21,013 bases of DNA, from positions 1 to 21,013 of the forward strand of contig JAFGCA010000437.1 in assembly GCA_016932895.1 (NCBI GenBank). Reading direction: 5' to 3'. The notes under the pieces are model-generated. The model was not told where the DNA came from, searched no databases, and saw nothing but the letters and a program-made list of their open reading frames with translations. Source of the DNA: Sedimentisphaerales bacterium (lineage in GTDB: Bacteria > Planctomycetota > Phycisphaerae > Sedimentisphaerales > SG8-4). Of the stretch, positions 8,233 to 15,605 are shown piece after piece. The translations under genes and the position numbers were made by a program. Positions within the stretch are counted from its first letter, which is position 1, and every line of letters begins with the position of its first letter.

Positions 8233-10434
8233 ATGCGTTCACTGTCGTCTTACCGGTTTCGTTTTTCCTGGCTTTTCGTTTTGATTTTAGCGGCGGTGGC
8301 AACGGCGGAGCCCTTACGCCTGCCGAAGATCTTTGGCGACCACATGGTTCTCCAGCGAGACTTGCCCGTAGTGATCTGGGGCTGGGCGGACGCCGGCCAG
8401 GAAGTCACGGTCTCGTTCGACAAACAGAGCAAATCAGCTCAAGCCGACGACGCCGGACGGTGGCGCGTGCGGTTGCGACCGCTGAAGGCCAGTGCCACGG
8501 CCAAACGGCTGGAGGTCCGCGCCGGCGACCAGACCGTTGCATTTGAGGATGTGCTGATCGGGGAGGTGTGGCTGTGCTCGGGTCAGTCGAATATGGAATG
8601 GCGCGTGGCAAACACGGACGGGGCCGAGCAGGAGATCGCCGGCGCCGACTACCCTCTGCTGCGTCACATCGAGATGGATCACATCATGCTCCCCGAGCCG
8701 GTGGACGATGTGCAATCGCAGAAGGGCTGGGAGATATGCACGCCGGACACGGTGCCTTCCTTTACGGCCGTGGGCTATTTCTTCGGCAAGGAACTGCACC
8801 AGGAGCTGGACGTGCCCGTCGGCCTGGTCAACAGCTCATGGGGCGGGTCCAACATCGAAGCCTTCACGTCCTTGGAAGGTTTCAAGCAGGTGCCCGAGTT
8901 GTCGGAGATGGTGCAGCGTATCGAGGCGTCGCTGCCGCACAATCCGGCCTATAAGAAAGCAGTACGCAAAACCCTGGCCGAGACGCGCAAATGGCTGGCT
9001 GAGGCGAAAAAGGCGATGGCCGACGACAAGCGTGTGTCCCCGGCGCCGGCACTGCCGGCGAGCGTCAACCCGTTGCTGAATTGGGTCGATCCCGCGAACA
9101 AGCACAATGCGATGATCAACGGCCTGGTGCCGTATCGCATCCGAGGTTCGATCTGGTATCAGGGCGAGTCGAATCGCGCCGACGGAATGCTGTACGTTAG
9201 GAAGACAGAGGCCTTGGTGAAGGGCTGGCGGAAGGCCTGGGGTCAGCCGGACCTGCCGCACTACTACGTGCAGATCGCGCCATACGTGTACGGCGAAGAA
9301 GACGCGCACATCCTGCCGGTGTTCTGGGAAGCGCAGACGGCCATCGAAAAGGAGATTCCCCATACGGGCATGGTCGTGGTTCATGACGTGGGCAACCTCA
9401 GGGACATTCACCCGCGCAACAAGACCGTGGTCGGCCACCGCCTGGCCTTGTTGGCACTGGCCAGAACGTACGGCAGGGATCTGCTCGACGGTGGACCTCA
9501 GTTCGAGAGGATGGCCGTGGAAGGGGACAAGGTGCGCGTTTTCTTCAAGCGGACCGGCAGCGGGCTGACCACCAGTGACGGGCAAGCGCCGGACTGGTTT
9601 GAAATCGCCGGCGAAAACGGTCTGTTTGTATCCGCCCAGGCGAGGATTGACGGCCATACGGTGGTGCTGAGCAGTGACGAGGTGCATAAGCCCACCGCCA
9701 TCCGCTATGCCTGGTCGAAGCTGGCCGAGCCGAATCTCAGGAGCAAGGAGGGATTTCCGGTCAGCGCGTTTCGCTCGGGCCGGATCGAGGAACGCGCCCT
9801 GCTCGATGGGGCGGTGCCCCAGGCCAAGGGATACAAACTGATCTACAGTTACGACGTTGGAGCAGCGGGCACGACGCAGAAGGCGGCGGCTTATCGCGTG
9901 GATCGAGCCAGCGAGTTCGAGACGTTCGATCGTGTCGCCTACTTCCTCGCTCTGAAAAAGGCCGGCGAGCCCTTGCAGTATGTGTGGGTGTCGATGAATC
10001 CCTTCGCAACTGAAGCGGTGAAGCTCGGTGTGCCTACGTCATCGGTGAATGCAACCTTCAGGCAATGGGTCGATCGCATGGAGGTCCGGAGCAACGTCGA
10101 TGGCGTCGAGACGGGCCAGGGGCTCAAGGGCTATATCGAGTTCTGGCCGAACAACTACACGGCGCAAAACAGCGCACCGGTCGAGGGCGCGTCAAACGAC
10201 ACGTATGACTTTGGCGACACGCCAACGAATCCGCCCGAAGGCTACGGCTCGATGCAGATCCACAACCCGTCGGCGCGGCAAACCATCCTGGCAATGAACA
10301 AGTGGTGGGAAGGGCAGAAGGCCGACGTGGGCATCGGCAACAGTCCCGAGGGCAATCCTGACTACACGTTTCGCAGCAACGCCGGAGATTATCAGCTCAA
10401 GCGCCTGATGGTACTGGTGCGCCCCGTGAAATGA
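8233..10434 (+). CDS. Secreted sialate O-acetylesterase-type SGNH esterase with extra C-terminal domain
   Basis: This 733-residue protein has a signal peptide (about residues 1-28: hydrophobic WLFVLILAAVATA). It belongs to the sialate 9-O-acetylesterase-like SGNH family, which removes O-acetyl groups from sugars. GEVWLCSGQSNMEW carries nucleophile S119. IRGSIWYQGESN is the conserved block that follows. D391 and H393 in RDIHPRNK complete the triad. The esterase part ends near 540. The remaining 190 residues form a separate domain that includes VAYFLALKKAG, LQYVWVSMNPF, GYIEFWPNNY and YDFGDT. I recall similar tails in planctomycete esterases, but I know no assigned function; binding sugar is a guess. 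In bacteria this family often acts on acetylated xylan or pectin-like sugars, so sialic acid should not be assumed. The oxidoreductase gene follows 65 nt later. Confidence 0.88.
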   Translation: MRSLSSYRFRFSWLFVLILAAVATAEPLRLPKIFGDHMVLQRDLPVVIWGWADAGQEVTVSFDKQSKSAQADDAGRWRVRLRPLKASATAKRLEVRAGDQTVAFEDVLIGEVWLCSGQSNMEWRVANTDGAEQEIAGADYPLLRHIEMDHIMLPEPVDDVQSQKGWEICTPDTVPSFTAVGYFFGKELHQELDVPVGLVNSSWGGSNIEAFTSLEGFKQVPELSEMVQRIEASLPHNPAYKKAVRKTLAETRKWLAEAKKAMADDKRVSPAPALPASVNPLLNWVDPANKHNAMINGLVPYRIRGSIWYQGESNRADGMLYVRKTEALVKGWRKAWGQPDLPHYYVQIAPYVYGEEDAHILPVFWEAQTAIEKEIPHTGMVVVHDVGNLRDIHPRNKTVVGHRLALLALARTYGRDLLDGGPQFERMAVEGDKVRVFFKRTGSGLTTSDGQAPDWFEIAGENGLFVSAQARIDGHTVVLSSDEVHKPTAIRYAWSKLAEPNLRSKEGFPVSAFRSGRIEERALLDGAVPQAKGYKLIYSYDVGAAGTTQKAAAYRVDRASEFETFDRVAYFLALKKAGEPLQYVWVSMNPFATEAVKLGVPTSSVNATFRQWVDRMEVRSNVDGVETGQGLKGYIEFWPNNYTAQNSAPVEGASNDTYDFGDTPTNPPEGYGSMQIHNPSARQTILAMNKWWEGQKADVGIGNSPEGNPDYTFRSNAGDYQLKRLMVLVRPVK

Positions 10435-10483
10435 GGCGTCGCGCCCGGTGGGAGAAAGGCGATGCGGGCAACCGGCTCACTAC

Positions 10484-10493
10484 AGGAAGGGAG
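10484..10493 (+). promoter_or_regulatory. Ribosome binding site that sets the first oxidoreductase start
   Basis: AGGAAGGGAG lies 6 nt before the ATG at 10500. The upstream in-frame ATG at 10431 overlaps the preceding stop and would push the Tat motif 23 residues further in. Confidence 0.7.
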
Positions 10494-10499
10494 TGCGTC

Positions 10500-11708
10500 A
10501 TGGCGTATAGCATCAAGGGGTCGGTCAGTCGTCGGGAGTTGTTGCGCGGGGCCGCAGTGGGGTTGACAGCAGTATCTGCGGGCTTGCCATCACCTTCTCT
10601 CGCGCAGGGAGCCCGGTATCGCGTTGCCGTGATCGGCCGAACCGGCCGGGGCAATTACGGCCACGGGCTCGATATCGTGTGGAACGACATCAGCCAGGCG
10701 AAGGTCGTAGCGGTGGCGGATGAAGATCCCAGGGGCCGTGCGGCGGCCGCCGAGCGGCTGAACGCACCGAACGCGTATGCGGACTATCACCAGATGCTGA
10801 AAAAGGAGTGTCCGCAGATCGTCAGCGTCGCGCCGCGCTGGTTGGACTGCCATCACGACATGGTGCTCGCGTGCGCCGAATACGGCTGCCACGTTTTTCT
10901 TGAGAAGCCGATGTGCCAGAGTCTCGCGCAGGCTGATGCGATGATCGCGGCCCTGGAGAAACGGAATCTGAAGCTCGCTATCGCGCATCAGAGCCGCTAC
11001 AGTCCCGCGCTGGCCCATGCGAAGAAGGGGATCGAGGAAGGATTGCTCGGTGACATTCTGGAACTGCGCGGCCGGGGCAAAGAGGATCGTCGAGGCGGGG
11101 GCGAGGACCTCATGGTGCTGGGCACGCACGTCATGGATTTGATGCGTTTCTTCGCCGGCGATCCGCAATGGTGCTTCGCGCAGGTCAGAGAGGATCGACG
11201 CTCTGTCACCAGGGACGACGTGCGCGACGGAGCCGAGGGCATCGGCCCGCTTGCCGGCGATGAGATTCATGCCACGTATCGTTTTGGCGCGACGACGATG
11301 GGCTATTTCTCGACCCACCGCGCCGCGCACGGAGCGGCCAAACGCTTCGGTCTGCAAATCTACGGCACCAAGGCGATTCTCACCACGACCACCGGCGCCG
11401 TTCCTGAGGTCTGGTTCGTCGAGGATCCCGCCTGGCAGCCCGGCCGCAGCAAGGCCCCGTGGCACCAAATCTCAAGCGCCGGCATCGACAAGCCCGAACC
11501 TCTCAGTGACCGGGGCCAGCAGTTGGGCAATCGCCTGATTGCCCTCGATCTGATCCGGGCGATCGAAACAGATACGCAGCCCAAGGGGAGCATGTACGAC
11601 GGACGCGCCGCTCTGGAGATGATACTGGCCGTCTACGAATCGCACCGGTTCAACGCCCCCGTTGAATTGCCGCTCCAGAACCGCAAGCATCCGCTAACGC
11701 TGCTGTAA
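10500..11708 (+). CDS. Tat-exported Gfo/Idh/MocA family oxidoreductase (copy 1)
   Basis: This 402-residue protein has a twin-arginine signal: SRRELLRG with R11-R12, then a hydrophobic stretch ending around SLAQG. It should therefore fold with its cofactor in the cytoplasm and work in the periplasm, as glucose-fructose oxidoreductase does. The nucleotide-binding turn reads VAVIGRTGRGNYGHG. The family's EKP motif is E135-K136-P137, in which the lysine normally takes part in catalysis. The family oxidises or reduces sugar hydroxyls using NAD(P), often tightly bound. Substrate and cofactor are not predictable here. The last 59 bases are overlapped by the 3' end of the opposing GH127-esterase gene. 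It follows the acetylesterase by 65 nt and is probably in the same transcript. It is clearly a different subgroup from the second oxidoreductase at 18036. Confidence 0.9.
   Translation: MAYSIKGSVSRRELLRGAAVGLTAVSAGLPSPSLAQGARYRVAVIGRTGRGNYGHGLDIVWNDISQAKVVAVADEDPRGRAAAAERLNAPNAYADYHQMLKKECPQIVSVAPRWLDCHHDMVLACAEYGCHVFLEKPMCQSLAQADAMIAALEKRNLKLAIAHQSRYSPALAHAKKGIEEGLLGDILELRGRGKEDRRGGGEDLMVLGTHVMDLMRFFAGDPQWCFAQVREDRRSVTRDDVRDGAEGIGPLAGDEIHATYRFGATTMGYFSTHRAAHGAAKRFGLQIYGTKAILTTTTGAVPEVWFVEDPAWQPGRSKAPWHQISSAGIDKPEPLSDRGQQLGNRLIALDLIRAIETDTQPKGSMYDGRAALEMILAVYESHRFNAPVELPLQNRKHPLTLL
11650..11708. other. 59-bp convergent overlap of two gene 3' ends
   Basis: The plus-strand oxidoreductase ends at 11708 and the minus-strand fusion ends at 11650, so both stop codons lie inside the other gene. 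No terminator hairpin is visible between them, and opposing transcripts would be complementary here. Confidence 0.9.
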
Positions 11709-14697
11709 GTGCGGGAGAATCGACGCTGCTCGGACCGGATCTCTCGATCAGCTCGATCATCGCTTTGCCCAGGGCGTTGCCGATGAGGAAGTAACTCTCT
11801 GCGTTGCCGCACCAGTGGTGACCGTGGCTTACGTTTGGCGACTCTTGCGGATCACGCCAGAAGTAGTGGGTGATGACGAATGCGGCGTTGGCGATCCGTC
11901 GTGCTCCGCGCTCCTGGGCCTCCCGGAAGGCGGCCATGTTGCCTTGGGCGTCGGCGCCTCCGTTGCCGAGCTCGCCGATGACGACGGGCAGATCAGGCAG
12001 CCGGAATTCCGCGCGCAGGTCCTTGACGAGGTTCACCAGGTTCTTGTCATATTCCGGTATGGCCTGCGGATCGCACATGTCATTCCAGCCCTGCATCCAG
12101 ACAAAACCGGCGATCTCGTAGCCGCCGTCTTCGTAGCCGGGGAAATCGTTCCTGAGGTTATCCAGGGCCTCGCGCACTTCCTCGAGCATCTGCGTGTAGC
12201 AGGGGCCCACCTGACCTCCCGAGCTGGGGGGGCGAAAATCGGCAAACAGGCTTTTGCCTCCCCAGGCCGTCTTGATGAGCATCACTTGGTTGTCGTAGAA
12301 GTCGCCGACGACGTGGCCGAACTGAAGCTCCGGCCCGATGTGACTGCCGTGTCCGTATCCGGTATACCCGACGGTCAAGCCGCCGGCCAGCAGGCCTTGC
12401 TTCGGGGTCTTGTACCGCACCCACACATCGTCACGCACGGTCCATTTGCCCTTGCCGTCTTTGAGATGGGCATACATGGAAGCAAACGGCGAATTCGCCA
12501 TGACGTATTCGAGGTTCCCCTTGCCGCCGTTGTAGTCCCTGGGGTCGTCCATTTCGACCACGCCCTGGCCCTGCATGTTCGACTGGCCGGCAAGGAGGAA
12601 GACTTTGACGGGACTTTTGCCCGCCTGTTTCAGGAGTGTGCCGGGAGCCTCTTTGATCCAGACGGTCATCGCGCCCTTTTCCCTGTTGGTCCAGGCATAG
12701 TACGGCACGGCCGTCAGCGTCACGGGTCGGTGCCGGGCGTCCAGGCCTTTTCCATGAAGGGCAGTCACGCCACCGAGCAAGCCGGCGCGATGCTCGGCCC
12801 GCAGTTCGGCCTCCGGCGGCAAGGTCACGCTCAGAACATCCGCGTCGGGGTGATCCACCGTCTCGAGACAGTAGACGATCGGGCCCCGCATCAACGCCAC
12901 CTTGCCTCGGTCCGCCTCGATTTTCTCATGCGCATACACCCGGCGGATCGGCATCGGCATCTCCAGCTCCACGATGTCCCCGGCGTTCCACGAACGTTTC
13001 AGGTGGACGTATCCGTCCGGTTCCGGTGTGGCGTCGATGGTCTTGCCGTTGACCTTCAGCTCGATGTCAACAGCCTGCGATTCGGCAAAGCGATACAAGT
13101 CACTGGGAACGGGCCGGCCCAGCGCCCAGCACGGTATCCGCACGCACATCTCGAAAGCGGATGTCTGCTCGGGCGTGACCGTCAACTTTACCTGACCGTC
13201 CCACGGGTAGACTGTCTCCTGGACCAGTTTCACCTTCGTGCCATCATCGGTTGCAAGCGAGGCCTCTCCGGCGGCGAAGAGGTTGACGTAGATTCGGTTC
13301 TTGCCCCGGGCATAGACCAGCCCGCCCACCTGCGGGAGGATCCGCGTCAGGTTCGTCGGACAACACGCCAGGCCGATCCAGGAACTGCGTTTGGCCCCGT
13401 TGCTTTCCAGCGGGTTCTGGTAGAAGAAGCCGTCGCCGGAGAGCGAGATTCCCGCCAGGACGGCGTTGTAGAGCGCCAGTTCCATCACGTCGGCGTGTTT
13501 GGCCTGTGCTTTGAGCAGGTTCATGCGGTGCTGCCAGAGCACATGCGCGATCGAGGCGCACGATTCGCAATAGGTTCGGTTGGGCAGCAGGTACGGGTCG
13601 CCGAATCCCTCGTCGCCGTACTGGGCGGTGCCGACGGCGCCGTTGACGTACATTTTGCGACCGACCACGTTTTGCCAGAGGCTATCGACGGCCCGCTCGT
13701 ATTCGGGTGCGTCCATGAAACGGGCGATATCGGCCATGGCGGCATAGATGTATCCGGCGCGCACCGCGTGGCCCACGGCCTCGGTTTGCTCGATCAGCGG
13801 TTTGTGGTCCTGCATCCGGCCGTTGCGCCAGCGCAGACTGGCATGCCACCTGGCACGGCGGTATTCCTGATCCGTCTGGCCTTCGACTTGCTCCGGCACG
13901 ACCAGCGGGCCTGACTGGAACGGCTTTCGCTCGGCGCCGTGGCGATGGCCGCGCTCGTCGAGCAGGAACCGGGACAGCTCCAGGTAGCGTCGCTCGCCTG
14001 TGGCGCGATACAGTTTGACCAGGGCCAGTTCGATCTCCTCGTGTCCGCCCACATCGTAGCGCTTGCCCGGTCCGAAGACGCTGTCGATGTGGTCGGCGAA
14101 CCGTCTTGCGGCGTCCGTCGCCTTGGTCTGTCCGGTGAGCCGCTGATGCTCGACGGCCATCTCAAAGAAATGTCCCGCGTTGTACATCTGATGCTCGAGA
14201 CGCAGGTCCTCCCATTTCCGATCGAGCCCGTTGACGATGAAGTAGGAGATCAGGTAGCCGTCTTCCTGTTGCGCGGCCAGGATGCGATCGAGAATTCCCT
14301 CGACGCGCCGGCGCAACTCGGGATCGTCGTGATGTTGCAGGGAGTACATTGCTCCTTCCATGGCCTTGTGGATGTCCGAATCGAAGGCATGGTGGCCGCG
14401 GAGAGGGCCGTCGAATGTTCCGGCCGCCTTGTCGAAGTTGGTGACGTGGCCGTTACGCTCCAGACAGTCCAGCGCGTGGGGGACAGTCACTTCGTGGTGG
14501 GTCCGCAAGCGCGAGCCCCAGAATCCGCCGCGCAGTTCCACCTGACTGTGATTGACCTCCTGCAATCCGCGCAGCGGTGCCACGCCCGCTCCTGCGCCGG
14601 CAACCGCAAAGCCAAGGGACACGATGAAGACCACTCGTTGAAGACGACATGCGGTGGTTCTGATGCCGGGTGTGTTGGCGACGGTGTATTCTCTCAT
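11650..14697 (-). CDS. Secreted two-enzyme fusion: GH127 beta-L-arabinofuranosidase-like + SGNH acetylesterase-like
   Basis: This 1015-residue protein has a signal-like N-terminus (hydrophobic residues about 22-40). Residues about 45-640 match the GH127 family (formerly DUF1680). A zinc-cysteine active site like that of bifidobacterial HypBA1 is visible: E363 in GDEGFGDPY as acid/base, E378 and C380 in YCESC, and the C445-C446 pair in ACCPTN holding the nucleophile and a zinc ligand. A second enzyme domain starts near 694: FLLAGQSNMQGQG with nucleophile S706, then GFVWMQGWND, and finally HGHHWCG (H958-H961) where the catalytic histidine is expected. This resembles the SASA/carbohydrate-esterase family 6 type. 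The protein thus combines a sugar-removing and an acetyl-removing module. Both catalytic sets appear intact. An AAGGAA site lies 8 nt before the start. It is the third gene of the GH32-DUF1080 unit. The last 20 residues are encoded antisense to the oxidoreductase gene. Confidence 0.9.
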   Translation of the reverse strand: MREYTVANTPGIRTTACRLQRVVFIVSLGFAVAGAGAGVAPLRGLQEVNHSQVELRGGFWGSRLRTHHEVTVPHALDCLERNGHVTNFDKAAGTFDGPLRGHHAFDSDIHKAMEGAMYSLQHHDDPELRRRVEGILDRILAAQQEDGYLISYFIVNGLDRKWEDLRLEHQMYNAGHFFEMAVEHQRLTGQTKATDAARRFADHIDSVFGPGKRYDVGGHEEIELALVKLYRATGERRYLELSRFLLDERGHRHGAERKPFQSGPLVVPEQVEGQTDQEYRRARWHASLRWRNGRMQDHKPLIEQTEAVGHAVRAGYIYAAMADIARFMDAPEYERAVDSLWQNVVGRKMYVNGAVGTAQYGDEGFGDPYLLPNRTYCESCASIAHVLWQHRMNLLKAQAKHADVMELALYNAVLAGISLSGDGFFYQNPLESNGAKRSSWIGLACCPTNLTRILPQVGGLVYARGKNRIYVNLFAAGEASLATDDGTKVKLVQETVYPWDGQVKLTVTPEQTSAFEMCVRIPCWALGRPVPSDLYRFAESQAVDIELKVNGKTIDATPEPDGYVHLKRSWNAGDIVELEMPMPIRRVYAHEKIEADRGKVALMRGPIVYCLETVDHPDADVLSVTLPPEAELRAEHRAGLLGGVTALHGKGLDARHRPVTLTAVPYYAWTNREKGAMTVWIKEAPGTLLKQAGKSPVKVFLLAGQSNMQGQGVVEMDDPRDYNGGKGNLEYVMANSPFASMYAHLKDGKGKWTVRDDVWVRYKTPKQGLLAGGLTVGYTGYGHGSHIGPELQFGHVVGDFYDNQVMLIKTAWGGKSLFADFRPPSSGGQVGPCYTQMLEEVREALDNLRNDFPGYEDGGYEIAGFVWMQGWNDMCDPQAIPEYDKNLVNLVKDLRAEFRLPDLPVVIGELGNGGADAQGNMAAFREAQERGARRIANAAFVITHYFWRDPQESPNVSHGHHWCGNAESYFLIGNALGKAMIELIERSGPSSVDSPALTAALADACGSGAAIQRGR

Positions 14698-14785
14698 AGG
14701 GTCCGTTCCTTGTTGGTACGAGATGCCGCCGACAGTGCCATCCGTCGCGGCGCTTGCGATAGCGAAATCTGTCTTCGCGCGCAGG

Positions 14786-15523
14786 TCACAGCGGTCGAAT
14801 CCACACGTTGCGGAAGCGGACCGGATTTCCGTGGTCCTGGAGATAGAGCGGTCCCTTCTCGGCGATGCCGTTGAGCGGCGCGGCGGTGGTGGGCCGGCCG
14901 TCGACGGGAATATGGTCCTGGATGAGCACGCCGTTGTGCAGCACGGTGAACGAGCCGGCTTGGGTTTTGCCGTCCGGCAGCGCCTTCGGTGCGTGGAAGA
15001 TGATATCGTACGTCTGCCACTGGCCCGGCTTGCGGCACGCGTTCACGAGCGGCGGATTGTGGCCGTAGAAGGCGCCGCACTGGCCGTTGGGATAGGTCTT
15101 GTTGTTGTAGCAATCGAGCACCTGGATCTCGTAGCGGCCCATGAGATAGACACCGCTGTTGCCGCGGCCCTGGCCTTCGCCTTTCGGGACCGCCGGCGCG
15201 GCCCATTCGACGTGCAACTGGCAGTCGCCAAACTCCTCTTTCGAGAAAATCCCGCCGGTGGGCGTGGTCTCCATGAAGCCGTCTCCCAGCTTCCATTTCG
15301 GCTCGGCGCTGCGCTGGCCGCGAAATTTCGACAGGCCTTTGCCCTCGAAGAGCACGGTGGCATCTGCCGGCGGGCCGCCGACGGGGCCGGGGTCGACCAC
15401 CGGCGGTTCCTGATCCTTCTTCGGCTGATCCGCCGCCGAGGCGCCGATGACCAGGCCGGCGAAAAGCACGCCCATCAGGACGACTGTGCTGAGCAATACT
15501 CTTGACCACGTTGAAGTTCTCAT
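14786..15523 (-). CDS. Exported DUF1080 / 3-keto-disaccharide hydrolase domain protein
   Basis: This 245-residue protein has a signal sequence (hydrophobic residues about 9-31, ending GASAA) and a short proline-rich linker. It then has one DUF1080 (PF06439) domain over about residues 54-245. The domain has the expected order: ATVLFEGKGLSKF, WKLGDGFMETTPTGG, G-N122-S123-G-V-Y, YEIQVLD (131-137), WQTYDIIFHAP and a closing LQDHG-NPVRFRNVWIRPL. Members of this family are concanavalin-like folds; some hydrolyse glycosidic bonds of sugars already oxidised at C3, and many are uncharacterised. A perfect GGAGGT lies 7 nt before the ATG at 15523; an ATG at 15538 overlaps this site and is rejected. It lies 82 nt after the GH32 gene and 88 nt before the GH127 fusion. 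With the two exported oxidoreductases nearby, a role in 3-keto-glycoside cleavage is reasonable but inferred. Confidence 0.88.
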   Translation of the reverse strand: MRTSTWSRVLLSTVVLMGVLFAGLVIGASAADQPKKDQEPPVVDPGPVGGPPADATVLFEGKGLSKFRGQRSAEPKWKLGDGFMETTPTGGIFSKEEFGDCQLHVEWAAPAVPKGEGQGRGNSGVYLMGRYEIQVLDCYNNKTYPNGQCGAFYGHNPPLVNACRKPGQWQTYDIIFHAPKALPDGKTQAGSFTVLHNGVLIQDHIPVDGRPTTAAPLNGIAEKGPLYLQDHGNPVRFRNVWIRPL

Positions 15524-15530
15524 TGCAGAT

Positions 15531-15536
15531 ACCTCC
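15531..15536 (-). promoter_or_regulatory. Strong ribosome binding site that sets the DUF1080 start
   Basis: GGAGGT on the minus strand lies 7 nt before the ATG at 15523. It overlaps the alternative start at 15538, which therefore cannot use it. Confidence 0.8.
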
Positions 15537-15605
15537 ATTTCTTATCTTACCAGGTTTCTTGACAATACAGGCGGCAGGACGCGGAAGACAGCAAGTCACC
15601 CGGCC

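Noticed and set aside
11815..13914. Plus-strand open frame of 699 codons
   Set aside because: It is antisense to the GH127-esterase fusion and shows no domain; the minus-strand protein has intact catalytic motifs.
15559..15564. Perfect TTGACA reading rightward in the gap before the DUF1080 gene
   Set aside because: No -10 at normal distance, and it would drive transcription against the GH32 gene. The same applies to the perfect TTGACA at 2682.
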